A DNA stretch of 64,000 bases from Panacibacter ginsenosidivorans (GCF_007971225.1 NZ_CP042435.1:1240001-1304000), one strand, 5' to 3'. Positions 8,824-17,568 are shown, counted from the first letter of the stretch. Program-made: numbers and translations. Notes: a model not told the origin generated them from the sequence alone.

Positions 8824-9030
8824 ATGGCTGACAAAAAATCTTTTGTTTTAAGAATAGACGAAACTACCTACAAGGCAATTGAAAAATGGGCCGGTGATGA
8901 ATTTCGTTCTGTAAATGGACAGATAGAATGGCTGCTTGACCAAAAACTTAAAGAAGCAGGGCGATTGAAAAACAGTAACGGTGATGCTGACGAAAAAAAA
9001 TTATCTGCAAATAAAAAGCCTCCTAAGTGA
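8824..9030 (+). CDS. Small Arc/ribbon-helix-helix-like protein
   Basis: The protein has 68 residues. Its first 47 fit the Arc/MetJ ribbon-helix-helix fold: an N-terminal beta strand (SFVLRID), a helix (ETTYKAIEKWAGDEF), then VNGQIEWLLDQKLKEAG. Such domains dimerise to bind DNA in the major groove. The tail is short and lysine-rich. It lies 12 bases after the SPFH gene and its stop codon sits inside the terminator hairpin, so it is the last gene of the unit. A role in regulating the SPFH gene is possible but not shown; there is no toxin gene beside it. Confidence 0.82.
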   Translation: MADKKSFVLRIDETTYKAIEKWAGDEFRSVNGQIEWLLDQKLKEAGRLKNSNGDADEKKLSANKKPPK

Positions 9031-9038
9031 GGCTTTTT
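9013..9038 (+). terminator. Terminator overlapping the stop codon
   Basis: AAAAAGCCTC and GAGGCTTTTT form a ten-base stem with loop CTAAGT; the TGA stop at 9028-9030 lies within the hairpin. Confidence 0.88.
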
Positions 9039-9081
9039 ATATTTCTGTTTCTTTAAGTTTCCCAGGTTATGTTGACTAATA

Positions 9082-9683
9082 CTATTTATTCTTCTGCTGC
9101 GAATGGCTTATTACAATCTTATGTATAAACTTCATTTTTTCTTTTACTGCGGCAGTGATAACAAATGGATAAATATCCTTAAGACCCATACTCCTTTTCA
9201 AGCTGTTCATAGCAAAAGGTAATGGCAGCCACAATTCCATAATGGCTTCAAAGCCTTCGATAGCATAAGGATCTTTCTTTATTTCTGCATGCAGTGTTTT
9301 TGTATCTGCAGCCTGCGGATGTACGCTCATACCAAATGAGTAAGCCGTTCAAGTGTATCATTATATGTAAATAATGTGCCCATGTTTCTACCCAGTCCTC
9401 CCATGGATGCGCAGTTGCATAAGTGCTTATATAATTTTGATTCCAGTTTGCCCGAGCGCCTTCTTTGTAATGTTTTTTCAAAGCTTCATCATAATCAATT
9501 TGCTCGTTTTCAAATAAATTTCTGAAAGCAAAAAAAAGCTTATCTGAATTTTCAATTAACCTGTCCCGGTAATAATGCCCTATCTCATGCCTGAAGTGAC
9601 CAAGTACTGTTCTATATACTTCATCCATTTGTTTGCGGGCCATTAACGGGTTGTCCGCAATTTGTACATTTAAAGAGTTTCAT
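9082..9683 (-). pseudogene. Decayed zinc-binding metallopeptidase gene (Peptidase_Mx family)
   Basis: Three pieces of one gene are seen on the minus strand. At 9683 an ATG opens MKLFKCTNCGQPV, a zinc-ribbon start typical of this family, but the frame soon closes. From about 9630 another frame carries HFRHEIGHYYRDRLI, with the HExxH-like zinc motif HEIGH, then AHPWEDWVETWAHYLHI. After frameshifts near 9340-9370 a third frame gives MSVHPQ and LKRSMGLKDIYPFVI, the usual C-terminus. The middle of the N-terminal half, by my estimate well over 100 residues, is missing between the ribbon and the catalytic part. Intact members have roughly 350 residues. This is therefore a deleted and frameshifted remnant, though the two small shifts could be sequencing errors; the deletion could not. 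Confidence 0.8.
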
Positions 9684-9841
9684 ATTGACCTCGGTAAGGC
9701 AAATGATTTGCCAGAATTATTTTTTTAAAATTGAACCTGATAGCTCATGATCCAATAACTGTAATAATTAATGTTTCAAACCGACTAATAATGTACCTTG
9801 ACTTTTGATATTATAAATGCACCATACTAAAACTATACAAA

Positions 9842-10753
9842 ATGTTACTCATTATTCTTGGTATTATCATTTTTGTTGTGGGTCTCAGCATCAGTCGCGG
9901 AAATGATAACCTGCGCCGCTTTGGCAATCCTGCCCGCATTGTTGGCTTCATTATTATTTTACTTGGTATTTCAACCGCCTGTATCGTACAAATTGACGCG
10001 GGCCAGGTTGGTGTAAAAAAATTGTTCGGTAAAGTACAGGAAGATGTATTGGCAAGTGGCTTACATTTTATCAATCCTCTGCTCGAAGTAGAACGGCTTG
10101 ATATAAAAACAAAAAATTATACCATGAGTGGCACGCATGATGAAGGTACCAAATCCGGTGACGATGCAATACGTGTTTTAACCGCTGATGGTCTTGAAGT
10201 AACCATGGATCTTTCTGTACTGTATCGTGTAGTACCCAAAGATGCTCCAAAGTTACTCAGAGAAACAGGTGCAGATTATGAAGATAAAATTGTTCGACCG
10301 TTAACACGTACAAGGATCAGGGACAACGCTGTGTATTATGATGCAGTTGCCTTATATTCAACCAAACGTGATGAATTTCAGCAACGCATTTATAAAACCA
10401 TTGAGCACGATTTTAATGAACGTGGTTTATTGCTTGAGCAATTACTTGTCAGGAATATTACATTGCCTGAAAGCGTAAAAGCAACCATTGAACAAAAGAT
10501 CAATGCAGAGCAGGATGCACAAAAGATGCAGTTCGTTTTGCAAAAAGAAAGACAGGAAGCGGATCGTAAACGTGTAGAAGCACAGGGCATTGCCGATTAC
10601 CAGCGCATCATCAGTGAAAGTCTTACGGATAAACAGCTACAGTACGAAAGCATTAAAGCACAACTGGAAATTGCAAAATCACCGAATGCAAAAGTTATTA
10701 TCATGGGTAAAAGCAACGCACCGGTTATATTGGATACCAAGGACAATAAATAA
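9842..10753 (+). CDS. Prohibitin-like SPFH membrane protein
   Basis: A 303-residue protein with two N-terminal membrane helices (residues 2-18 and 31-48) and a prohibitin-type SPFH domain: VQIDAGQVGVKKLFGKVQ, GLHFINPLLEVERLDIKT, and DGLEVTMDLSVLYRV. The following helical arm, rich in Glu, Gln and Arg (EQKINAEQDAQKMQFVLQ), is the coiled coil by which prohibitins assemble into rings. It likely faces the periplasm or cytosol as a large membrane-attached ring and may modulate a membrane protease such as FtsH, by analogy only. It stands alone after the decayed peptidase gene and before a repeat copy. Confidence 0.93.
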   Translation: MLLIILGIIIFVVGLSISRGNDNLRRFGNPARIVGFIIILLGISTACIVQIDAGQVGVKKLFGKVQEDVLASGLHFINPLLEVERLDIKTKNYTMSGTHDEGTKSGDDAIRVLTADGLEVTMDLSVLYRVVPKDAPKLLRETGADYEDKIVRPLTRTRIRDNAVYYDAVALYSTKRDEFQQRIYKTIEHDFNERGLLLEQLLVRNITLPESVKATIEQKINAEQDAQKMQFVLQKERQEADRKRVEAQGIADYQRIISESLTDKQLQYESIKAQLEIAKSPNAKVIIMGKSNAPVILDTKDNK

Positions 10754-10789
10754 TTTTTGTACTAAGCTTTTGAATAAGTATTAAGCATT

Positions 10790-10809
10790 GTTGCGTCGCA
10801 CTCTTGTAG
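10790..10809 (+). repeat. Dispersed intergenic repeat, forward copy
   Basis: GTTGCGTCGCACTCTTGTAG, one mismatch at the last base. The left tail, starting near 10757, closely matches the tail of the copy at 12207-12226, which is in the opposite direction; the two bracket two genes. Confidence 0.88.
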
Positions 10810-10894
10810 GTCCAAATCGCTTTTGTGCAATAATCATATTGCCTGAGATTGATAAACTAAATTTTCAAAAAAATAATTCACATTAACTTAAGTA

Positions 10895-10961
10895 AAGCCC
10901 GAAGGGCTGATATCACCACAACAAACACAAATAGTAGCCTACATTAAAACCCCGAAGGGGT
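10895..10961. repeat. Pair of CCCGAAGGG hairpins
   Basis: AGCCCGAAGGGCT at 10896-10908 and ACCCCGAAGGGGT at 10949-10961 are two small perfect hairpins with GAA loops, 40 bases apart. Such hairpins are common between genes in this phylum, by recall. Confidence 0.6.
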
Positions 10962-11116
10962 GATTTTGTTTCTAAAATCTCGTGTTTGAATAAGTATTGA
11001 GTGTTGCTGTTTACAGCATTACGTAAAAAGCCGTTAGAGAAAATCTTTGGTCAGAATAAAATTATTGATTCCGAAAAGTGATTTATTTAAAGTAAGCACA
11101 TTAACAAAAAAAGATA

Positions 11117-11365
11117 ATGACTGAAGACCAGATAATTGATCAAATTATTCATAGCTTTTCAAATTATAGCTTACGAGACATTGAAGAAATCAACAATAAT
11201 AAATTAGATTTTACTATTGCTGAATTTATTTTGTGCAGTTGTTTCATTGATCAAATAAGCGGCTTTAGATATAATAAAGAAAAAGTTGGTGAGCGATCTC
11301 ACTTGTACGCTATATCGTTGCCCAATAATGAAAAGCCTATATTAGATTTCATGAATTACCAATAA
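11117..11365 (+). CDS. Small hypothetical protein, possibly truncated
   Basis: 82 residues, no signal peptide and no membrane segment. The first 57 residues (SFSNYSLRDIEEINNNKLDF, EFILCSCFIDQISGFRYNKE) look like the start of a longer conserved helical protein whose members, as I recall, go on with a segment ending in RNxLVHNYS. Here that part is missing. After VGERS the coding sequence enters GCGATCTCACTTGTACGC, which resembles the edge of the dispersed repeat, so the gene may have been cut short by repeat insertion. Function unknown. Confidence 0.5.
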   Translation: MTEDQIIDQIIHSFSNYSLRDIEEINNNKLDFTIAEFILCSCFIDQISGFRYNKEKVGERSHLYAISLPNNEKPILDFMNYQ

Positions 11366-11531
11366 AAAAATCCAGCATTGTATAATTGATGCCTGATTTT
11401 CCGTTATTTGCAAACGAAATGAAATTGCAATGTGCAGGTTGTACTGAGCCCTTAAAGTAAGAATCCAAAACTATCAGTTGCTTCACGTATTACTGCCCGG
11501 CTGCATTATTCTAAACCTAAAAATTCAAACA

Positions 11532-12131
11532 ATGAAAAAAAGTTTTTTGATCTTAAGTGCATTTAGTGCATGTGTGTTCTCCGTGTCGTGTAAAAAAGAA
11601 AGCAGTCAGCCCGGTGTTTCGGCTGACATCCAGGGAACATGGAATTTTCAATCAATGGATGTCACTAGCAGCAGTACCCAGGAATACACAGAAAGTGGTG
11701 TATCTACAAAAACTGTAACAACAAGTGACTATACTACCAGTAACAATACAGGTACAATAGTTATTGATGGTTCGAGTATGACATCGAGTAACATTTCTTA
11801 TTCAGTAAGCACAGTTGCTCATGCAAGCATTTATTCTAACGGGGTACTTATAGACAATTCTGACTTACCATTTAATTTTACCGCACCCGCTTCCAGCGGC
11901 ACCGCTACTTATACAAGTGTTAGCGCAGATTCTATTCATTTTAATGGAGGAAGCTTATTTATGAGTGGTGTAGCGACTGATGTAACTCCATCCGGTGCTA
12001 AGCTCGATCTGCAGGGTGATATCTTATCTATGACACAATATGTAAATCAAACTGCGACACAGGAAGTTTATGGAGTGCCTATTACTACTACTACATATGC
12101 CAAAGTAATTGCGAAACTAAAGAAGCAATAA
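11532..12131 (+). CDS. Lipocalin-like lipoprotein
   Basis: 199 residues. The N-terminus has a lipoprotein signal ending in FSVSC, so the mature protein should be anchored to a membrane. After the cysteine comes DIQGTWNFQSMD, the usual opening of lipocalin-like small secreted proteins of Bacteroidota, then a long Ser/Thr-rich beta-strand region that ends LKLDLQGD-like and AKVIAKLKKQ. An in-frame upstream start at 11478 is less likely because it would place 18 residues before the signal peptide. No partner genes are seen; the function is unknown. Confidence 0.75.
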   Translation: MKKSFLILSAFSACVFSVSCKKESSQPGVSADIQGTWNFQSMDVTSSSTQEYTESGVSTKTVTTSDYTTSNNTGTIVIDGSSMTSSNISYSVSTVAHASIYSNGVLIDNSDLPFNFTAPASSGTATYTSVSADSIHFNGGSLFMSGVATDVTPSGAKLDLQGDILSMTQYVNQTATQEVYGVPITTTTYAKVIAKLKKQ

Positions 12132-12160
12132 AATAAGATTATTCTTACTATCAAAAAAGT

Positions 12161-12190
12161 AACCAGCACATAATATTGCTGGTTATTTTT
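12161..12190 (+). terminator. Rho-independent terminator
   Basis: AACCAGCA pairs with TGCTGGTT, followed by ATTTTT, 30 bases after the lipoprotein stop. Confidence 0.8.
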
Positions 12191-12206
12191 GAATTATAAT
12201 TATTTA

Positions 12207-12226
12207 GTACAAGAGTGCAACGCAAC
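12207..12226 (-). repeat. Dispersed intergenic repeat, reverse copy
   Basis: GTACAAGAGTGCAACGCAAC, one mismatch. Its tail runs to about 12258 and ends in GCCCGGTACA, giving a full unit of about 52 bp with GTAC at both ends. Confidence 0.88.
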
Positions 12227-12272
12227 GATGCTTCATGCTTATTCAAAAGCCCGGTACATAAAATATTCTCTT

Positions 12273-13253
12273 TTACTTATTATCTGTAACGGCTTCATGA
12301 ATAGTTTCGAGCAGAGATTTTGCGCCGGTTGCATCGCCTGATAACTGCCAGATCATTATACCGGAGGCTTCTGCTTTTGCCAAAGTAGTTTTCATTTTTA
12401 TAGTAGGTATGCCGTTATAATACAAAGTCTTGCCGCCACCCATATCCAACTCATCTTTTAATTCGGCACCGGGAAATTCAGCAACAATATGCCCGTAATT
12501 CATACTGATGCCGGGCGTTGTAAGTGTAGGCCCAAAACCATAACCATAAAATGGTACGCCCAATGTAATCTTTTCTTTAGGTATGTTTCTCATAATTCTG
12601 AAATAGGCAAGGTCCTCAACAGCCTGTATATACGTAGAATGAGGCCCTGGCTTTTCAGGTGCCCATGAACCTGTATGATCATAACTCATCAGGTTTACAA
12701 AATCATATTGCGCAAGCGCTTTATCAGTGTATTGTCCCCTGAAATATATAGCTATGGCGGCTGTTACAAGTTTATTCTGCTGGTGTAACAATGCGGCCAG
12801 TTCAATAACAAAGTTGTCGTAATTCTCATCTATGTCATGATCTTCAATATCCACATCTATCCCATCAAGATCGTATTTAAGTACTATCGATAATAAATTA
12901 TTTACCAGTGCAGACCTGCTGCTATCTCGCAAAAGTTTTGCATAATAAGGATGATTACCACCGCCGCCGATCGAAGCAAGTACTTTTACATTTTTTGCAT
13001 GTGCTGATTTTATAAAAGGAGCCAATGCCGATAAATTCTTTGGAAAATTTCCCAATGAATCGGGATTAAGAAAATAAAGATTGATATGTGTGAGTTTATT
13101 AAACGGAACATCTTTTACACTTTCCGTCATAGCTGAGTGTAAAGAATAATATCCAACTACTCTGAATACAGATGAATCAATTGATGTTTGACTTCTTGCT
13201 GAACACAACAATAAAACAAAAAACGAAATAAATAAGCAGCATTTTATTTTCAT
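12273..13253 (-). CDS. GH18 chitinase-like glycosidase, secreted
   Basis: A 326-residue glycoside hydrolase of family 18, which cuts chitin or related beta-1,4-linked N-acetylglucosamine polymers. Residues 1-21 form a signal peptide. The barrel motifs follow in order: VVGYYSLHS, KVLASIGGGG near 90-99, the catalytic DGIDVDIE at 130-137 with the acid Glu137, and MSYDHTGSW; IMIWQLSGD near the end is the usual last strand. There is no carbohydrate-binding module. It is followed, four bases upstream on the same strand, by a GH16 gene, so the two secreted glycosidases very probably form one unit. Family is certain; the true substrate is inferred. Confidence 0.94.
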   Translation of the reverse strand: MKIKCCLFISFFVLLLCSARSQTSIDSSVFRVVGYYSLHSAMTESVKDVPFNKLTHINLYFLNPDSLGNFPKNLSALAPFIKSAHAKNVKVLASIGGGGNHPYYAKLLRDSSRSALVNNLLSIVLKYDLDGIDVDIEDHDIDENYDNFVIELAALLHQQNKLVTAAIAIYFRGQYTDKALAQYDFVNLMSYDHTGSWAPEKPGPHSTYIQAVEDLAYFRIMRNIPKEKITLGVPFYGYGFGPTLTTPGISMNYGHIVAEFPGAELKDELDMGGGKTLYYNGIPTIKMKTTLAKAEASGIMIWQLSGDATGAKSLLETIHEAVTDNK

Positions 13254-13257
13254 TGCA

Positions 13258-14073
13258 TCATCCTTTCTGATATACTCTCACATAATCGACGTACATCTTC
13301 GCAGGTATTTTACTTTCATCAATTTGCTGGCCGGGCCAATCACCACCAATAGCAAGGTTCAATAAAATAAAAAATGGCCTGTGAAATTCTTCAGTGCTGT
13401 TTATATTATTGGTTATATCCAACTCATGATATTGCTTGCCATCAACATACCAGCGTATAGCTGTTGAGTCCCAATCTATACCATAAATATGGTAATCAGA
13501 AGGTGTATATAAAGTTGTATCGCCTTTCATTACGTGCCCGTTGTTATCCCAGTGTGGGGTACCAAATAATAAGCTGTCTGTATTTATGTGCTCCATAATA
13601 TCAGTCTCCCCGCAGGCTGGCCAGGGTATAGCGTCTATATTTGAGCCCAGCATCCAGAATGCAGGCCACAGCCCCTGCCCCACCGGGATTTTTATTCTCG
13701 CTTCGATCTTCCCATATAGAAATTCGTGTTTACCTTTTGTTTTCATTCTTGATGAAGTGTAATGGTTGCCACTTTTATCCTCTTTTTTTCCGGTGATCAC
13801 CAGGTTACCATTTTCAACGGTTGCATTGTCTGCCTGGTAATATTCCTGTTCATGATTACCCCAACCTTCACCGCCAATATCATAGACCCAGTTTGATGTA
13901 TCCACAAAACTTTTATTAAACTCATCTGACCAAATAAGTTTGTAGCCATTTGAATCTTCTGCAGGCGTTGCTGACGTTTCATCTTTTGGCACTCCGTTGC
14001 AGGAAGTAAAAAACAAAACAGGAGCGAACGTAAAAAGAATTATATGTTTTGTGTGACGGGAAAAATTTTTCAT
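13258..14073 (-). CDS. GH16 beta-glucanase-like lipoprotein
   Basis: 271 residues, family 16 glycoside hydrolase (laminarinase/lichenase type, cutting beta-1,3 or mixed beta-glucans). The N-terminus is a lipoprotein signal with FFTSC at Cys25, so the enzyme should sit on the cell envelope. LIWSDEFN at 46-53 begins the jelly roll, WGNHEQEYY follows, and the catalytic motif is GETDIMEH with Glu156, Asp158 and Glu161. WYVDGKQYH and YVDYVRVYQ close the fold. It is the first gene of a two-gene unit with the GH18 gene, four bases apart. Which glucan it cuts is unknown. Confidence 0.94.
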   Translation of the reverse strand: MKNFSRHTKHIILFTFAPVLFFTSCNGVPKDETSATPAEDSNGYKLIWSDEFNKSFVDTSNWVYDIGGEGWGNHEQEYYQADNATVENGNLVITGKKEDKSGNHYTSSRMKTKGKHEFLYGKIEARIKIPVGQGLWPAFWMLGSNIDAIPWPACGETDIMEHINTDSLLFGTPHWDNNGHVMKGDTTLYTPSDYHIYGIDWDSTAIRWYVDGKQYHELDITNNINSTEEFHRPFFILLNLAIGGDWPGQQIDESKIPAKMYVDYVRVYQKG

Positions 14074-14511
14074 GAATGCAAGCTTTTATTTAATGTGATG
14101 GCAATTTACTGCATTTGTGCTTTTAATGCATGAAAGAATGGCAATGAATAATGAACTTAGCTGTATTGCTGCTATAAAGCTTTGGTTGTGTCACTCCCTT
14201 GTACACTTTGAACAATGCTGAGCAAAGGATACTCCGTTGCAGTGTGCGACGCAACGAAAGCTGCACGGCAGTAATATTGCATGGCTCATAAAATGTATTT
14301 TTTTTCAAAAAAATATGCTTTGTAACATTAACTTATAAAGCTATTGGATTAATTAACCAGGCTTGATAAAAGACGATGTTATAAGATACTTATGCTTGTT
14401 CCCTACAATATTTATACTGATCTGAATTTCCGGTCATTGATCGCTTAATCATTTTGGAAATTATACAATCAAAGCTTTAGATTTGGTTTCATTATTATTT
14501 ATTATACCAAC
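14074..14511. other. Divergent intergenic region with a repeat pair
   Basis: No gene is seen between the leftward GH16 gene and the rightward cytochrome gene. The gap must hold both promoters and contains the close inverted repeat pair at 14185-14255. Confidence 0.55.
14185..14255. repeat. Dispersed intergenic repeat, close inverted pair
   Basis: Left copy GTTGTGTCACTCCCTTGTAC (14185-14204) is of subtype B; right copy AGTGTGCGACGCAAC (14241-14255) is subtype A. The two are 36 bases apart, and tails run on both sides from about 14159 to 14287. Confidence 0.8.
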
Positions 14512-16233
14512 ATGAAAAAAGGATCACTGCTTATTATCAGTATTTTTTTATTGCAATTTTATTTCATTGCATGTCATAACAGAGACAATGTGAATACCAG
14601 CACTATTTCGCAAGACAGTGCTGTTATAGCTACCGGTGAAGCTGCGTTTATACTGCATTGCAGCGGTTGTCATAATTTCAGGGAAGATGGTATCGGGCCT
14701 CAATTAGGAGGCATTACAAAAGAAATTTCTGCTGACTGGATCTCACGTTTTATTATTGACCCGAAAAAGATCATTCAATCGGGAGATGAACGTGCACAGC
14801 AACTGATTAAAAAGTACAAAATAATGATGCCATCATTTGCTTCTTTTACCAATGACGAAATGAATGGCATTATTGCCTTTTTAAATACCCGTGCAAAGCC
14901 CGCAATAAATGCAGATACAACTAAAGCAAAGGCTTTAGCAAATCCTATTCCCGACAGTATTAAAATTTCAGAACTTGTTGCAGGGTTGCAGTTGGTTACA
15001 CAAATTCCGCCATCAAGTGACAGTAACAAGCTGCCTTTAACAAGAATAACCAAATTAGACATTGAACCAAACAGCGGCAATACATTTATACTTGACCTGC
15101 ATGGCAAATTATATAAACTGCAAAACAACAAACCGGTTGTTTATATGGATATAAAAAAGCTGGAACCAAAGTTTATTAGTGAACCTGGTCTTGCAACTGG
15201 TTTTGGTAGCTTTGCTTTTCATCCTGACTTTGCAAAGAATGGATTATTATATACAACACATACTGAACCTGCAGGAACAGCTAAAGCAGATTTTGGTTAC
15301 GAAGATTCTATTAAGGTTACGTTGCAATGGGTGCTAACAGTATGGAAAGCAGATGATCCTGCTGCCGCAACATTCTCGGGTAAAGGCAGGGAACTCTTAA
15401 GAGTAAATATGGTAAGTGGAATTCATGGTATACAGGAAATAATTTTTAACCCACTTGCAAAACGTGGTGATGAAGATTATGGCTTATTATACATCGGTAT
15501 TGGCGAAGGTGGTTGTGTAGAAAACGGTTATCCATTCCTGGCGCATAGCAAAGAACATGTTTACGGCACTGTTCTTCGAATAGATCCTAAAGGTAATAAT
15601 AGCGTTAATGGTAAGTATGGTATTCCACAGAGTAACCCATTTGCAACTGCTGATAATAAAGTATTGAAAGAAATTTATGCTTTTGGTTTCAGAAATCCAC
15701 ATCGTATTACATGGAGCAGGGATGGAAAAATGTTGGTATGCAATGTTGGTCATGGCAATATTGAATCCGTAGATATGATATTGCCGGGCCATGATTACGG
15801 ATGGCCTATAAGAGAAGGAAGTTTTATGTTGAACCCCTATGGCAAGCTGAATAATGTTTATCCACTTCCACCCGATGACAGCATTTATAAGGTCACTTAC
15901 CCTGTTGCAGAATATGATCATGATGAAGGTAAAGCTATTTGTGGCGGCTATGAATATTGGGGCACTGCAATACCACAGCTAAAAGGAAAATTTCTTTTTG
16001 GTGATATACCTACCGGAAGATTGTTCTACATAGATATGGCGGATATTAAGTTGGGCAAACAAGCCACGATAAAGGAATGGAAGATTACTTTTAACGGCGA
16101 GCAAAAATCTTTGCGTGAACTTTGCGGCAGCGATCGTGTTGACCTGCATTTTGGCAGGGATGCAAATGGGGAAATATATATTCTAACAAAAGCTGATGGC
16201 AAAGTTTATAAACTGGCAAGTGCACATATGTAA
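14512..16233 (+). CDS. Cytochrome c / sorbosone dehydrogenase-like lipoprotein
   Basis: A 573-residue envelope protein. It has a lipoprotein signal (YFIAC, Cys21), a cytochrome c domain with heme motif CSGCH at 50-54 and PQLGG after it, and then, from about residue 155, a six-bladed propeller of the glucose/sorbosone dehydrogenase type: GFGSFAFHPDF, EIYAFGFRNPHRITW, LPGHDYGWPIREG and KFLFGDIPTGRLFYID. Such proteins oxidise sugars with PQQ and hand electrons to the heme. The domain order, heme first, is less common than heme last. It stands alone and converges on the methyltransferase gene with a two-base gap. Substrate unknown. Confidence 0.88.
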   Translation: MKKGSLLIISIFLLQFYFIACHNRDNVNTSTISQDSAVIATGEAAFILHCSGCHNFREDGIGPQLGGITKEISADWISRFIIDPKKIIQSGDERAQQLIKKYKIMMPSFASFTNDEMNGIIAFLNTRAKPAINADTTKAKALANPIPDSIKISELVAGLQLVTQIPPSSDSNKLPLTRITKLDIEPNSGNTFILDLHGKLYKLQNNKPVVYMDIKKLEPKFISEPGLATGFGSFAFHPDFAKNGLLYTTHTEPAGTAKADFGYEDSIKVTLQWVLTVWKADDPAAATFSGKGRELLRVNMVSGIHGIQEIIFNPLAKRGDEDYGLLYIGIGEGGCVENGYPFLAHSKEHVYGTVLRIDPKGNNSVNGKYGIPQSNPFATADNKVLKEIYAFGFRNPHRITWSRDGKMLVCNVGHGNIESVDMILPGHDYGWPIREGSFMLNPYGKLNNVYPLPPDDSIYKVTYPVAEYDHDEGKAICGGYEYWGTAIPQLKGKFLFGDIPTGRLFYIDMADIKLGKQATIKEWKITFNGEQKSLRELCGSDRVDLHFGRDANGEIYILTKADGKVYKLASAHM

Positions 16234-16235
16234 TA

Positions 16236-17069
16236 TCATAAAGGCTTTTTTATCCATGCACTATTTAACATAGGCCAGATAAAAAAACAATTTTCCTGTT
16301 CTGCAATTACTTTGTCAAGATCAGTTACATATTCATTCAGTTGTTCTTCCGTTGCAATACCATGTTGAAGAAATGCATTTTTAAAACCAAATGTTACCGC
16401 TTTCATCATTGATGCCGCTGCAGTAATGGTTGTTATAACACTGCTTGCGTCAGTGCCAGATGGGTTTCCAATTCCTGCATCTATAAAGTATTTTGAGAGG
16501 TTGGTACCCATTTCAGGATCTTTGCCCGATTTAATAAAAACATCAAACATAAGCTTTCGCATATAGCCACTTGTTTTTTCATATTTACCATACGCTTTTA
16601 AGCATCCAAAATCATAATCCTGTATAAGTAAAGTGCCACCAGGTTTTACGACATTATATAGTTTCTTTAAAATATTTACAGGGTCGGTCATGTGAATTAA
16701 AACAAACCGTGCATATACAAAATCATATTGCAGGTCGATATTGTCTTTTACAATATCAAAACGTTTAAATGAATAATTGCTATTATTAAGTTCCTGCAAA
16801 AGAGGAAGTGCCTCGTTGCCTATTTTTTCATCTATATCAATGCCTGATACACTTCCTGCTTTTGTAACAATGTGCCCTGCAAGCCGCATTACATCGCCTG
16901 TGCCGCAACCCACATCCAGAAAATGCATTCCCGCTGACAAGCCTGCTTCTATTAAAACACGCTGTGTAATTTTCTCCCAAACAAGTGCCTGCCTGTGCAA
17001 ACGCTTGTACTCTCCGGAAGTACGGTCTAAAAGATAATCGTCAAAGTTTGTTGAAGAAACGGTGTTCAT
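16236..17069 (-). CDS. Class I SAM-dependent methyltransferase
   Basis: 277 residues. The S-adenosylmethionine-binding motif I is LDVGCGTGDVMRLAG, preceded by the segment beginning LIEAGLSAGMHF, with motif II around SGIDIDEK and LIQDYDFG as motif IV. The C-terminal third is helical and is probably a substrate cap. No signal peptide is present. The gene converges on the cytochrome gene with only two bases between the stops, so no separate terminator fits there. The substrate cannot be told from the sequence. Confidence 0.87.
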   Translation of the reverse strand: MNTVSSTNFDDYLLDRTSGEYKRLHRQALVWEKITQRVLIEAGLSAGMHFLDVGCGTGDVMRLAGHIVTKAGSVSGIDIDEKIGNEALPLLQELNNSNYSFKRFDIVKDNIDLQYDFVYARFVLIHMTDPVNILKKLYNVVKPGGTLLIQDYDFGCLKAYGKYEKTSGYMRKLMFDVFIKSGKDPEMGTNLSKYFIDAGIGNPSGTDASSVITTITAAASMMKAVTFGFKNAFLQHGIATEEQLNEYVTDLDKVIAEQENCFFIWPMLNSAWIKKPL

Positions 17070-17154
17070 TTTGATGTTTTGATTTGCTTAAAAAATAATT
17101 TCATTATCAGCATAGTTTGTAAGAGCATTTATTATGCTGAATAGAATTGTTTTA

Positions 17155-17174
17155 GTACAAGTGTGCAACGCAAC
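17155..17174 (-). repeat. Dispersed intergenic repeat, reverse copy
   Basis: GTACAAGTGTGCAACGCAAC, two mismatches to the core, with the tail continuing to about 17215. Confidence 0.82.
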
Positions 17175-17322
17175 AGGTTTTGATAGCAGCAATACAGTTG
17201 GGTTACTTAATAGCTATTGCTACATATTGTATAGTTAAGATAGCGTAAATTTTAAGAACAGGAAAGTTTTATTGCAGCAGTACATTTTACGTACTTCGCT
17301 TTAGCACTTCTATTAAACTTTA

Positions 17323-17379
17323 GTTGTGTCACTCACTGCATCGTTCAGTACATTACTGAACAAAAATGTGCGATGCAAC
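17323..17379. repeat. Dispersed intergenic repeat, minimal inverted pair with inner hairpin
   Basis: The left arm begins GTTGTGTCACTCACTGCA at 17323 and the right arm ends TGTGCGATGCAAC at 17379. Between them GTTCAGTA and TACTGAAC (17343-17361) form a perfect inner hairpin around CAT. It is the shortest pair in the window, 57 bp. Confidence 0.75.
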
Positions 17380-17568
17380 AAAAGCATCATAACAATATAA
17401 AAGCCGGCCACCAATTATTCTGTATTTTTAACGCATTGAAGACCATCTTGTCGCTTTAAAATAGTTGTATGTATATGAAAATGCTTTTTTCATCTCATGC
17501 ATTATTTTTAATAGAAGTATCCATTTATCTTTAAACGCACTTCTATAATCACCAAATCAAACTGTAAT

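Larger units (their letters stand above)
10754..11116. other. Intergenic region with three repeat types
   Basis: No gene is seen. The region holds a forward copy of the dispersed repeat (10790-10809), two short CCCGAAGGG hairpins (10895-10908 and 10949-10961) and A+T-rich DNA before the 82-residue gene. Confidence 0.6.
17070..17568. other. Divergent intergenic region with three repeat copies
   Basis: No gene is seen. Contains a single reverse repeat copy (17155-17174) and the close inverted pair at 17323-17379, plus the promoters for the flanking divergent genes. Confidence 0.55.
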
